Source: an uncultured Bacteroidales bacterium
GTDB taxonomy: Bacteria; Bacteroidota; Bacteroidia; Bacteroidales; UBA932
Length of the DNA: 64,000 bases
NCBI GenBank assembly: GCA_900545245.1
Contig: UQYV01000012.1
Span: forward strand, 11,375-75,374
Direction of reading: 5' to 3'
Position numbers and translations under genes: made by a program. Shown piece by piece: positions 35,696 to 42,817 of this stretch (positions are counted from its first letter, which is position 1; the number at the start of each line of letters is the position of its first letter). Below the pieces are notes generated by a model. The model had not been told where the DNA came from. It worked only from the letters and a program-made list of their open reading frames with translations, and ran no database searches.

Positions 35696-35906
35696 AGCTT
35701 CTTTCCTTTGTTTACAATTGATTTACTTTGCTCGCTTTCGCAGAGGGGTTCTTAGGGGTAACCCATAAGCGGAGATTGCAAAGAGAGGGTCACTCTTTGC
35801 TCGGGGTTCTCAGGGGTGAAACGCCCTGAGTGGGTCATTAGGGCAAAGCCCTAATCCCCTCGGGAGAGCCCACAACTACGAAAGCGAAGCGTGTAGTTAT
35901 AGTGGG
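35696..35906. other. candidate oriT with a cluster of hairpins
   Basis: This 211-bp gap upstream of the relaxase gene has no coding signal but at least four inverted repeats: GCAAAGAG/CTCTTTGC (35778-35800), CTCAGGG/CCCTGAG (35809-35830), ATTAGGGC/GCCCTAAT (35837-35855) and GCCCAC-AACTAC with GTAGTT and GTGGGC (35868-35907). NBU oriT regions lie just upstream of the mob gene, so this is the likely nick region. The nick site itself cannot be named from sequence. The last repeat also reaches the end of the primase gene and could end its transcript. Confidence 0.6.
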
Positions 35907-36863
35907 CTATAACTGGAAGCCGTTCTTCTTTTCCGGTGATTGGCTGCGCACCCCTTTGGCGGACTGGAGCTGCCTTTTTCTTTCAATCTGTTTCTGTAAG
36001 TATTCGTTCAAGTCCTTGCATCCTCTGTAAATCTGCGAAGCGTCCCGGATGTACCGCTCTCTGCCGTATTCCATGCGGATTTGCCGGAGTGCTTCCAGTC
36101 CTGCATGGTCGTTGTCGAAAAAGCAGTGGATGCGTTCGTAATTGCCCAACGGATAGAGAGCCTTGTTTACATTCGATACGGAGTTCAATACAATGTAGTC
36201 CTGCCCGTCCAATTCCGGATAATTTGGGCAGCTCTCTTGTCTCAATGTCAAAAAGGAGAGGTAGTCCATAAATCCCTCGAACACATAACAGGTATTCCTC
36301 GCTTTTCCCGACTGCCTGATGTGGGAGATTTCCTTTGGGGCGATGCAGCCCTTGAAATAGCGGTTGCGGATTTCATATCCACACGAACCATTGGGAAAGG
36401 CGATGGCAAAGTACCGCTTGCCGTTGTGAGTGAAACGTGCTTCACTACATTCTCTTTTCGCCAGTTTTATGTTAATTCCTCTACCTTGTAAGTAGGCAAG
36501 CAGGGCAGTAGATGACAGCGGAACAATCTCCAACTGTTGGAAGCTCGGCTCGGAAGAGTTTTGCTTTCCAAAAGAGAAAGATACCGGGCGCACGTGCGGT
36601 GTCTGCTCTGCTATCCGTTTCAAGATGTAAGGTACATGGTCGGTAGCGTACAGGTGTGCAGCCAGTTCTATGATACCACCACCTTTACCCAAACCGAAGT
36701 CATACCATTGTTCACGTTCGGTATTTACCTTGAACGAGGCTTCGGCTTCTTCCCTTAACGGTGATTTATACCACAGATTGACACCTTGTTGCTTGACGGG
36801 AGAATATCCTAAACTATGCAGATAATCCGCTATTCTGATTTGCTTGGCTGTCTGTATATCCAT
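35907..36863 (-). CDS. DnaG-like primase of the element (toprim domain)
   Basis: A 318-residue protein. The N-terminal 100 residues (KQIRIADYLHSLGYSPVKQQ, then WYDFGLGKGGGIIELAAHLY) resemble the CHC2 zinc-finger fold of DnaG but without the cysteines. The rest has a TOPRIM pattern: FEGFMDYLSFLTL, supplying a glutamate, and CFFDNDHAGLEAL, supplying the D-x-D pair. NBU elements encode a primase (PrmN) next to the mob gene; this is the equivalent. It would prime the complementary strand after single-strand transfer. It lies between the two candidate origins. Confidence 0.82.
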   Translation of the reverse strand: MDIQTAKQIRIADYLHSLGYSPVKQQGVNLWYKSPLREEAEASFKVNTEREQWYDFGLGKGGGIIELAAHLYATDHVPYILKRIAEQTPHVRPVSFSFGKQNSSEPSFQQLEIVPLSSTALLAYLQGRGINIKLAKRECSEARFTHNGKRYFAIAFPNGSCGYEIRNRYFKGCIAPKEISHIRQSGKARNTCYVFEGFMDYLSFLTLRQESCPNYPELDGQDYIVLNSVSNVNKALYPLGNYERIHCFFDNDHAGLEALRQIRMEYGRERYIRDASQIYRGCKDLNEYLQKQIERKRQLQSAKGVRSQSPEKKNGFQL

Positions 36864-36940
36864 AAAATGATTGTTTTAGTAGTTGGTGAATTGGTTTATT
36901 TTTCTTTTTGCCCGTACCTTTTTAGGAAGTACGGTCTATA

Positions 36941-37059
36941 ATCACTTCACTAAATTCTCGTATATATAGGATACGGTAATAAAGTGAAGTGATTTAGTCC
37001 CATTCCCCAAGCACTTCACTATATTCCTAATATATACACCCCGAGAATAAAGTGAAGTG
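36941..37059. repeat. duplicated inverted repeats, candidate replication origin
   Basis: Two similar units of about 50 bp. Unit 1 has arms ATCACTTCACT (36941-36951) and AGTGAAGTGAT (36983-36993); unit 2 has CACTTCACT (37012-37020) and AGTGAAGTG (37051-37059). The AT-rich centres contain TATATA. The stretch separates the primase and the RepA-like gene, and a small CCGTAC/GTACGG hairpin (36912-36934) precedes it. It may be the binding site of the RepA-like protein or the promoter-operator of that region. The rest of the 212-bp gap between the two genes shows no gene. Confidence 0.6.
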
Positions 37060-37075
37060 ATTGCAGGGAAATGGG

Positions 37076-38158
37076 CTAATAGTGGAAGTCAGGCATGAAT
37101 GTGTATTTTCTGCCTGTCTCCTGCACTATCATCCGTTTGTTGCGGAGCATGGTGATGAGCGATACCGCCTTTTTATGGTTCAACTTTACACCCACTGACA
37201 TATAGGTCTTGATTAAGGCATCTTCCAGTTCCTTGTAGCCGTATTCCTCTTTCAGCCCGAAAACGGCTTCCAATGCGATACGGTGCTGCTGCTCGGTGAT
37301 ATGCCTGTAAGGGTCGAACTTCTCTTCTTCGGGTCTTCCCGGCTTCTTTGTTTCAGGTTTGTATCCCTCAATGAGTTCGGGAAGGGCTTTGTCGTTGATA
37401 CGGAATGCGAAAGGCTCAAAGTCCATTGCCCGGATGTGAATGGCTGAAACATGGCTGATGTCACCGTTGCCCTTGTCCTTTTCTACCTGCAATACGGTTT
37501 CCGCCTTGTTGTTCAACTCCGTACCAATGTGCCCTCTTGCGTTCTCATCCCCTTTGTTCTGATGCAGTATCGTATGGATATGTATCTGCCTGTCGTCCGT
37601 CCACTGCATCAGCTTGGATATGATGCGTGTTGATTCACTGGGGCTGTTGATGTCATACACCATATCCCGTATGCCGTCTATAATTACAAGACCGATTTCG
37701 GGTGTATTGTAAATAGCCTGTTCCACAATCCTGATACGCTGCTCAGGCGTGTATTTTCTTAAGGCAAGAAATTCAAGATTCTCATTGTCCCTATCATCTG
37801 GCAAACCAGCCATTCGCAAAATGCGCGTCATGACTTTCAGACAATGGTAAGGGCTTTGCTCTGTATCAACATAAAGCACTTTCCGCTTATCTTCAGGCAG
37901 TTCAGCCACATACCGCAGCACTGTGCCGTTCTTCAATGCAGCGGCTACGATAGCCGATACATTGAACGTTTTTTTACTTTTGGCTTTGCCGATGGATGCG
38001 CTGAAATTACCCAATGTCCCAATGACAGAATCATGTACTTTAAGGATTTCAGGTGCTTTCTCATAACTTTTCGACAGGCTCAAACGTGAGGCTTGCCAAA
38101 GGATTATGGCTTCTTCAGCCGATATTTCCTTAGTCTCTTTCATATAGTCCATAGCCAT
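37076..38158 (-). CDS. RepA-like AAA/RecA-fold ATPase
   Basis: A 360-residue protein with a RecA-type ATPase core at about residues 40-240: an atypical Walker A (GKAKSKKTF), a segment KVLYVDTEQS and a Walker B hydrophobic strand VGLVIIDGIRD; then HTILHQNK resembles motif H4 of hexameric RepA helicases. The C-terminal third (about 265-360) looks like a winged-helix DNA-binding domain. Such proteins act as replicative helicases or initiators of mobile elements, and the homologue in NBU is called Orf3. It is followed upstream by DUF3853 with an 8-bp gap. Confidence 0.78.
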   Translation of the reverse strand: MAMDYMKETKEISAEEAIILWQASRLSLSKSYEKAPEILKVHDSVIGTLGNFSASIGKAKSKKTFNVSAIVAAALKNGTVLRYVAELPEDKRKVLYVDTEQSPYHCLKVMTRILRMAGLPDDRDNENLEFLALRKYTPEQRIRIVEQAIYNTPEIGLVIIDGIRDMVYDINSPSESTRIISKLMQWTDDRQIHIHTILHQNKGDENARGHIGTELNNKAETVLQVEKDKGNGDISHVSAIHIRAMDFEPFAFRINDKALPELIEGYKPETKKPGRPEEEKFDPYRHITEQQHRIALEAVFGLKEEYGYKELEDALIKTYMSVGVKLNHKKAVSLITMLRNKRMIVQETGRKYTFMPDFHY

Positions 38159-38166
38159 GCCTCCCG

Positions 38167-38475
38167 TTATTTCCGTCCTCCTGTTTTCTTTCCAGCCAGT
38201 TCAAGGGCAAGCTCAACATCCACGATAATCTTACGTCCTATCTGAGTGATTGCCTTGTCAATCTTTCCGCTTTTCTTGATACGGTTGGCGGTGGGTAGGC
38301 TGCACCCGAACAGTTTGGCTATGCCCAGTATTCCGTACACATATTTTCTTTCTGTGTCTGTAATGGGCTGTGGCTGCGTTTCCGTTTGACGGGAAGCGTG
38401 CTTACTTAGGAATATGAACTCTTCACCTGTCATCTGCCAGACGGGTTTTGATAATAATTCTTGAAGATTTTTCAT
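38167..38475 (-). CDS. DUF3853 helix-turn-helix protein
   Basis: A 102-residue protein with a predicted MerR/excisionase-type helix-turn-helix in its second half (YGILGIAKLFGCSLPTANRI, then GRKIIVDVELALELA). Many Bacteroides mobile elements carry this protein next to the RepA-like gene. By position it could regulate replication or excision, but the role is not tested here. It overlaps no other gene and is read together with the RepA-like gene. Confidence 0.78.
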   Translation of the reverse strand: MKNLQELLSKPVWQMTGEEFIFLSKHASRQTETQPQPITDTERKYVYGILGIAKLFGCSLPTANRIKKSGKIDKAITQIGRKIIVDVELALELAGKKTGGRK

Positions 38476-38632
38476 CGTTCAATCTATTTAGTCGTTTAAC
38501 AATCAGCCCTGCGCACTGGCTGTTATCTCTGTTCTCGAACGATGCAAAATTAGGTAGGGTTGTAAGTGGTAAGGATGTGGTTGATATAAATGGAATATCT
38601 TGTTATTTATCTGAATATCAGATAATAAAAAT

Positions 38633-38659
38633 ACCACTCAAAAATTTAATTTGAGTGGT
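38633..38659 (-). terminator. terminator of the YhcG module
   Basis: ACCACTCAAA (38633-38642) pairs with TTTGAGTGGT (38650-38659); on the minus strand it is followed by TATTTTTATT. It closes the 38700-41047 gene pair. The remaining 224-bp gap to DUF3853 shows no gene. Confidence 0.75.
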
Positions 38660-38699
38660 AAAAGTGGTTGTTTCGTAAAATGTCAGGGCATATCACAGA

Positions 38700-39743
38700 T
38701 TATCGGAATATACCATCCATTTCTTTGGCAAATTTCCGGTTGCTGTCACTGGGGAAATCGGAAACAGGCTCTTTGTACTTTGACTTGTAGTAGCTTTCCT
38801 CAATATCCAATATTTTCAGGATATTCCTCTTCCAATTCTCCCTGTCCTGTTTGGGCAGTTTTTCGCTCATCAGGAATATCAGATAGCAGGTACGTATTTT
38901 TTCTCTCGGTCTGATTTGGGGTTTGGTGTCGCTTGGTAGCAGGTTCATGCAGGTATAGAAATCATGTTCGGAAATATTCTCGAACTGTTCTCCCACGCAG
39001 GTTACATGAATGAGCGAAAGCAGTTCCATATTGAAATACTCAGTCTGTTTCGTTCCCAGCACTTCTTCCTGTATGTTGGGGGCATTTGGTTCTTGTTCGG
39101 CTGGCTCTTCCGGCTCGTTTGTTTCATCAAATACATATTTCGCCAATGTCTCTTTGAGGTGGCAGCCCAGCCGATAGATTTCATTGAAACGGCTTTTTGC
39201 ATATTGCAGGGCTTTCTCTCTGGTCTGTTTTTGCAGATCGTAGAGTTCGGTCAGCTTGTTTTTTTTCTCCTCGTATTCATCTTTGCACCGTTCATATTCC
39301 ATTTCCGCACGCTTTTCATCCTCTGCAGTGTGTTCCCGATAACCTATGGAATCGTATCGGTGGTATGCTTCGTTTAGCGGAGCATGGAGCTTGGTCGTCT
39401 TGTATTGCTGTTCTTCTATGGCTTCTTTATAGATTTCTGAAACTCGGAAGCAGATATTGTAAACGGTCTGTTCATCCGGCATACATCCTTTCTTGTAATA
39501 ACTTATGTTTTCGCATACTTCCTTTTTCAGGCTATTCAGAATCAGTGTGTATTGCTCCTGTGGAAGATGAAACACCAGTTCAAGAATGGCTGTTTCAAGA
39601 ACCGTTACATCATTGTAGTCCAGATAGAACTTGGTAATGAATTTCTGCTTTTCAAAAGAGAAACCTTTATTATCAAACCAGTCTTTATATATTCTGTTCA
39701 ATTCTCCGTATCGGGGAATCAGCGTTGTAATTACATCTTTCAT
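38700..39743 (-). CDS. hypothetical coiled-coil protein next to the YhcG nuclease
   Basis: A 347-residue protein that I do not recognise. Residues about 110-205 are rich in Lys, Glu and Asp with a strong heptad-like pattern (AEDEKRAEMEYERCKDEYEE), so a long coiled coil is likely. An acidic, proline-rich linker (ETNEPEEPAEQEPNAPNIQE) comes next, then a globular C-terminal part with no signal peptide or membrane segment. Only 8 bp separate it from the nuclease gene upstream, and a terminator follows, so the two genes form a unit. The association suggests a joint function such as defence or element maintenance, but this is inference. Confidence 0.6.
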   Translation of the reverse strand: MKDVITTLIPRYGELNRIYKDWFDNKGFSFEKQKFITKFYLDYNDVTVLETAILELVFHLPQEQYTLILNSLKKEVCENISYYKKGCMPDEQTVYNICFRVSEIYKEAIEEQQYKTTKLHAPLNEAYHRYDSIGYREHTAEDEKRAEMEYERCKDEYEEKKNKLTELYDLQKQTREKALQYAKSRFNEIYRLGCHLKETLAKYVFDETNEPEEPAEQEPNAPNIQEEVLGTKQTEYFNMELLSLIHVTCVGEQFENISEHDFYTCMNLLPSDTKPQIRPREKIRTCYLIFLMSEKLPKQDRENWKRNILKILDIEESYYKSKYKEPVSDFPSDSNRKFAKEMDGIFR

Positions 39744-39751
39744 GGACGCAA

Positions 39752-41047
39752 CTATTTTTGAGTGTTATTGTCTTTGTCAAGGAAAGAGGCCAGTTCTTCT
39801 TCCACTTCTTCCACGCTGGGCAACGCTGATTTCAGTTTCTCGGGAATCGCTTTGCTCAATTGGTAATCGCTGATGCCGATGGGCTGGTCATAGCCTGTCA
39901 ATGCGTATTGTGCCACAACTTCGTCTTTTCCCTTGCATAGCAACAACCCGATAGTCTTGTTGTCATTCTCTCCCCTCAGTTTATCATCCACCACATTGAT
40001 GTAGAAGTTCAGTTGTCCTGCATACTCCGGTTTGAATGGGGTAGCCTTTAATTCTACCACGATATATGCGTGCAACGGAATGGAATATAGAATCAGGTCG
40101 GCAAAGAAATCGCTGTTTCCGACTTGGAAGTGCTTCTGCCGGGCAACGAAGGCAAAACCGTTGCCCATTTCCAACAGGTAGCGGGTAACGTGTTTCACCA
40201 GCTGTTCTTCAATATCCCTTTCGTCTGCTTTTTCTTTGGCTCCTGCCAAATCAAAGATGTACGGGTCTTTGAGTAGGTAATTGGCAAGGTCGCTTTGTGG
40301 AGCCGGAAGTGTGGTCGTGAAATTGTTTACCTTGTTGTTGCTGATTTGTCGGCTATACAAATCACTGTCAATTTGCATTTTCAATACATTGCTGCTCCAT
40401 CCTATTTCCACAGACTGCTTCATGTACCAGTAGCTTAGACCTAAAGGTAGCGAACTGTCAAGTATAGTCATTTGGCTTGTCCAGTTTATTTTGGCTATAG
40501 GAGAGGTCAAGAAAACTTCTTCTATTTCCCTGATTCCCATCCTGTAAATGGCAGACACGGTTTTTCCCACATCTTCAAATTGCGCAGGAACTTCCTGCGT
40601 AATTGCTAATGATTGACAATCAATCGATTGTATTTGCGCAGTAAGTTCCTGCGTAAATTGCTTGTCATTCAGTTTTAATACTTCATTGGTCACACTCTGT
40701 ATGGTTGGGACAGACAGGCTTGCATCTGTTTCTATGAAACTTTGCAACGCTCTTAAAGGATATGCTTTTGCAAACTGGCACATATAGGTAAGGTTACGTT
40801 CCGAATAGCCTTTCTTTTCAGGGTAATGCAGTCGGATAGCCTTTGCCAACTGCTTGATGATTTTGCTTCCCCATCCGTGCAGCTGCTGGTGATAAAGGAT
40901 GTAATTGCCTATCTTCCAGTAATGGAACAGCATTTGTGCATTGGCTGCAACAATCAGCCTTACTTGTGCCTGTTCTATTTCCGAACCGACCGCTTGTATG
41001 AATGTATCAAAATTCGTTTTCTCTATGTTGGATTCCTTGTTGCTCAT
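39752..41047 (-). CDS. YhcG/DUF1016 PDDEXK nuclease-family protein
   Basis: A 431-residue protein with two domains. The N-terminal DUF1016 domain (about 20-190) includes FHYWKIGNYILYHQQLHGWG and YSERNLTYMCQFAKAYP. The C-terminal PDDEXK nuclease domain (about 265-410) shows the catalytic set: SDFFADLILY (Asp), IVVELKA (E-x-K) and the Q of GQLNFYINVVDD. The family is widespread near restriction or other mobile-element genes, and is thought to cut DNA, with a possible role in defence or recombination. Its target is unknown. All key residues look intact. It is cargo between the replication genes and the integrase. Confidence 0.82.
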   Translation of the reverse strand: MSNKESNIEKTNFDTFIQAVGSEIEQAQVRLIVAANAQMLFHYWKIGNYILYHQQLHGWGSKIIKQLAKAIRLHYPEKKGYSERNLTYMCQFAKAYPLRALQSFIETDASLSVPTIQSVTNEVLKLNDKQFTQELTAQIQSIDCQSLAITQEVPAQFEDVGKTVSAIYRMGIREIEEVFLTSPIAKINWTSQMTILDSSLPLGLSYWYMKQSVEIGWSSNVLKMQIDSDLYSRQISNNKVNNFTTTLPAPQSDLANYLLKDPYIFDLAGAKEKADERDIEEQLVKHVTRYLLEMGNGFAFVARQKHFQVGNSDFFADLILYSIPLHAYIVVELKATPFKPEYAGQLNFYINVVDDKLRGENDNKTIGLLLCKGKDEVVAQYALTGYDQPIGISDYQLSKAIPEKLKSALPSVEEVEEELASFLDKDNNTQK

Positions 41048-41110
41048 ATTGTGATGATAATTTCTACAAATATAGTCATTGGTAACTATCTATGAAACTG
41101 TTTGATACTT

Positions 41111-42394
41111 TTATAGTTGATTAAACTTGTTCATGGCATTTGCCTTAATATCATCCGCTATGTCAATGTAGGGTTTCATAGCTTTGTAGTCGCTGTGTCC
41201 CGTCCATTTCATGACCACCTGTGCCGGGATTCCGAGAGCCAGCGCATTGCAGATGAATGTCCTTCTTCCTGCATGGGTACTGAGCAAAGCGTATTTGGGT
41301 GTGACTTCATCAATACGTTCATTTCCCTTGTAGTAGGTTTCCCGTACAGGCTCGTTGATTTCTGCCAGTTCGCCCAGCTCTTTCAGGTAATCGTTCATCT
41401 TCTGGTTGCTGATGACGGGCAGAGCCATGTAATTCTCGAAATGGATGTCCTTGTATTTGTCCAGTATGGCTTTGCTGTATTTGTTCAGTTCAATCGTCAG
41501 GCTGTCGGCAGTCTTGACTGTGGTTATTTCGATGTGGTCGGACTTCACATCGCTTCTTTTCAGATTGCGAACATCCGAATACCGCAAACTCGTAAAGCAG
41601 CAGAACAGGAAAACATCACGCACACGTTCCAGGTATTGCTTATCCTTGGGTATCTGGTAGTCTTTCAGCTTGTTCAGTTCATCCCAAGTCAGGAAGATTA
41701 CTTTTTTCGAGGTGGTTTTCAGTTTCGGTTTGAACGTATCGTATGCAATGTTCTGATGATGTCCTTTCTTGAAGCTCCAGCGCAGGAACCATTTGAGGAA
41801 TCCCATTTGCTTGCCGATGGTGCTGTTTCTCATATCCTTGGTGTCACGCAGGAAGTTGACGTATTCGTTCAATCCAAACTCGTTGAAATAGTTGAACGTT
41901 GCATCCTCCTTGAACTCTTTGAGGTGGTTCCTCACTGCTGCAAATTTTTCATAGGTGGATGCCGTCCAGTTATTCTGGTTACCGCACTCTTTTACAAACT
42001 CATCGAACACCTCCCAAAAGCTGACAGGGGCTTCTTCCGGCTGTTCTTCGCTGGTGTCTTTCATTCTCATGTTGAAAGCTTCCTTCAACTGTTGGGTCGT
42101 TGGCATGACCTCCTGCACCTCAAATTCCTTGAAAATATTCTGGATTTCGGCATAGTATTTCAGCAAGTCCGTATTGATTTCGGCTGCACTTTGCTTTAGC
42201 TTGTTGGTACATCCGTTCTTTACCCGCTGCTTATCTGCATCCCATTTGGCTACGTCAATCCGGTAGCCCGTTGTAAACTCGATGCGTTGGCTGGCAAAGA
42301 TGACACGCATACGGATGGGTACGTTCTCTACGATTGGCACACCGTTCTTTTTCCGGCTCTCCAATGCAAAAATGATGTTGCGCTTGATATTCAT
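41111..42394 (-). CDS. tyrosine integrase of the element (IntN2-like)
   Basis: A 427-residue tyrosine recombinase started at the ATG at 42394 (MNIKRNIIFALESRKKNG); the upstream codon at 42436 is inside the repeat cluster. The N-terminal arm-binding part, a SAM-like core-binding domain (about 120-225) and a catalytic domain follow. Catalytic Arg is R271 (TSLRYSDV), the HxxR is at H374-R377 (STHAGRRTF), a GHSDYKAM segment supplies the second histidine and PYIDIADD holds the nucleophilic Tyr. It integrates the element into tRNA-Ser and excises it. It lies at the right end, as in other NBU elements. Confidence 0.92.
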   Translation of the reverse strand: MNIKRNIIFALESRKKNGVPIVENVPIRMRVIFASQRIEFTTGYRIDVAKWDADKQRVKNGCTNKLKQSAAEINTDLLKYYAEIQNIFKEFEVQEVMPTTQQLKEAFNMRMKDTSEEQPEEAPVSFWEVFDEFVKECGNQNNWTASTYEKFAAVRNHLKEFKEDATFNYFNEFGLNEYVNFLRDTKDMRNSTIGKQMGFLKWFLRWSFKKGHHQNIAYDTFKPKLKTTSKKVIFLTWDELNKLKDYQIPKDKQYLERVRDVFLFCCFTSLRYSDVRNLKRSDVKSDHIEITTVKTADSLTIELNKYSKAILDKYKDIHFENYMALPVISNQKMNDYLKELGELAEINEPVRETYYKGNERIDEVTPKYALLSTHAGRRTFICNALALGIPAQVVMKWTGHSDYKAMKPYIDIADDIKANAMNKFNQL

Positions 42395-42440
42395 AATTGG
42401 GTGCGTTTGAAATTCTACACCCAAATATACACCCAATTAT
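42393..42440. repeat. integrase arm sites and possible int operator, right end
   Basis: ACACCCA occurs at 42417-42423 and 42429-42435 with the same 12-bp phase as at 31368-31386. In addition, the second copy is extended to ACACCCAATTAT (42429-42440), and its near-perfect reverse complement ATAATTGGGTGC is at 42393-42404, across the int start codon. Integrase or a partner bound here could repress int. Confidence 0.55.
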
Positions 42441-42559
42441 TGAGATAGCAAAAGACATTTAGAAACATTTACTTTTACTCTATATTGTAATTTACACTTG
42501 ATTATCAGTCGTTTGCAGTTTTATGATATTCTGTGAAAGTATAAGTTCGAGAGCCTCCA

Positions 42560-42568
42560 TCTCCGCAA
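42560..42568 (+). repeat. attR core
   Basis: TCTCCGCAA, identical to 31327-31335. The 13-bp copy (42554-42566) reads CCTCCATCTCCGC. Confidence 0.8.
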
Positions 42569-42622
42569 AGACCTGAGAATCAGGGAGTCGCCGGGGTGCG
42601 AGGGAACCACGACCAAAGGGAG

Positions 42623-42638
42623 CGAATCCCTCACTCTC
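42623..42638 (+). repeat. second 16-bp copy of the tRNA-Ser 3' end
   Basis: CGAATCCCTCACTCTC is identical to bases 31315-31330 of tRNA-Ser, but the rest of a tRNA is absent. It lies 55 bp outside the attR core. Possibly a scar from an earlier integration event in the same tRNA, or part of the normal host sequence after this gene. From 42640 to 42792 no other gene or structure is seen. Confidence 0.6.
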
Positions 42639-42792
42639 TCTGAGTCAATAAACTTCAGGTGTTATCAAAAACAGATGCAGCGCGTAGCAGTTTTTCGCCT
42701 CTGGTGCACATCGCTACGGATGTAAGCGAATATTAATAAAATTTGTGATAATAATTATCAAGAATGGATAAATAAAAAATACTATTGTGGCA

Positions 42793-42800
42793 TATATTTG
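42793..42800 (+). promoter_or_regulatory. -7 box of the GH42-like gene
   Basis: TATATTTG fits TAnnTTTG and lies 17 bp before the ATG at 42818. It rules out the in-frame codon at 42785 as a start because that codon would precede the transcript. No clear -33 TTTG at 19-21 bp. Confidence 0.55.
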
Positions 42801-42817
42801 CACAAAATCCGAACGTT

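Larger units (their letters stand above)
31327..42568. mobile_element. NBU2-like mobilizable integrated element
   Basis: About 11.24 kb between two copies of TCTCCGCAA (31327-31335 and 42560-42568), the first being the 3' end of tRNA-Ser. It encodes a tyrosine integrase at the right end, a MobV relaxase, primase, RepA-like ATPase and the resistance pair mef(En2)/lnu(AN2). NBU2 of Bacteroides is known to be about 11 kb, to enter serine tRNA genes, and to carry these two resistance genes; all four traits match. Such elements do not conjugate alone but are excised and moved by co-resident conjugative transposons. No transfer-pore genes are present. The resistance genes look more AT-rich than the host genes around the element. 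Confidence 0.92.

Noticed and set aside
41117..42199. 360-codon open frame on the plus strand opposite the integrase gene
   Set aside because: Antisense shadow; the minus strand encodes a complete integrase with all catalytic residues.
42569..42640. A second tRNA-Ser gene after attR
   Set aside because: Only the T-arm and acceptor 3' part match; no D-arm, anticodon arm or 5' acceptor strand can be built upstream.
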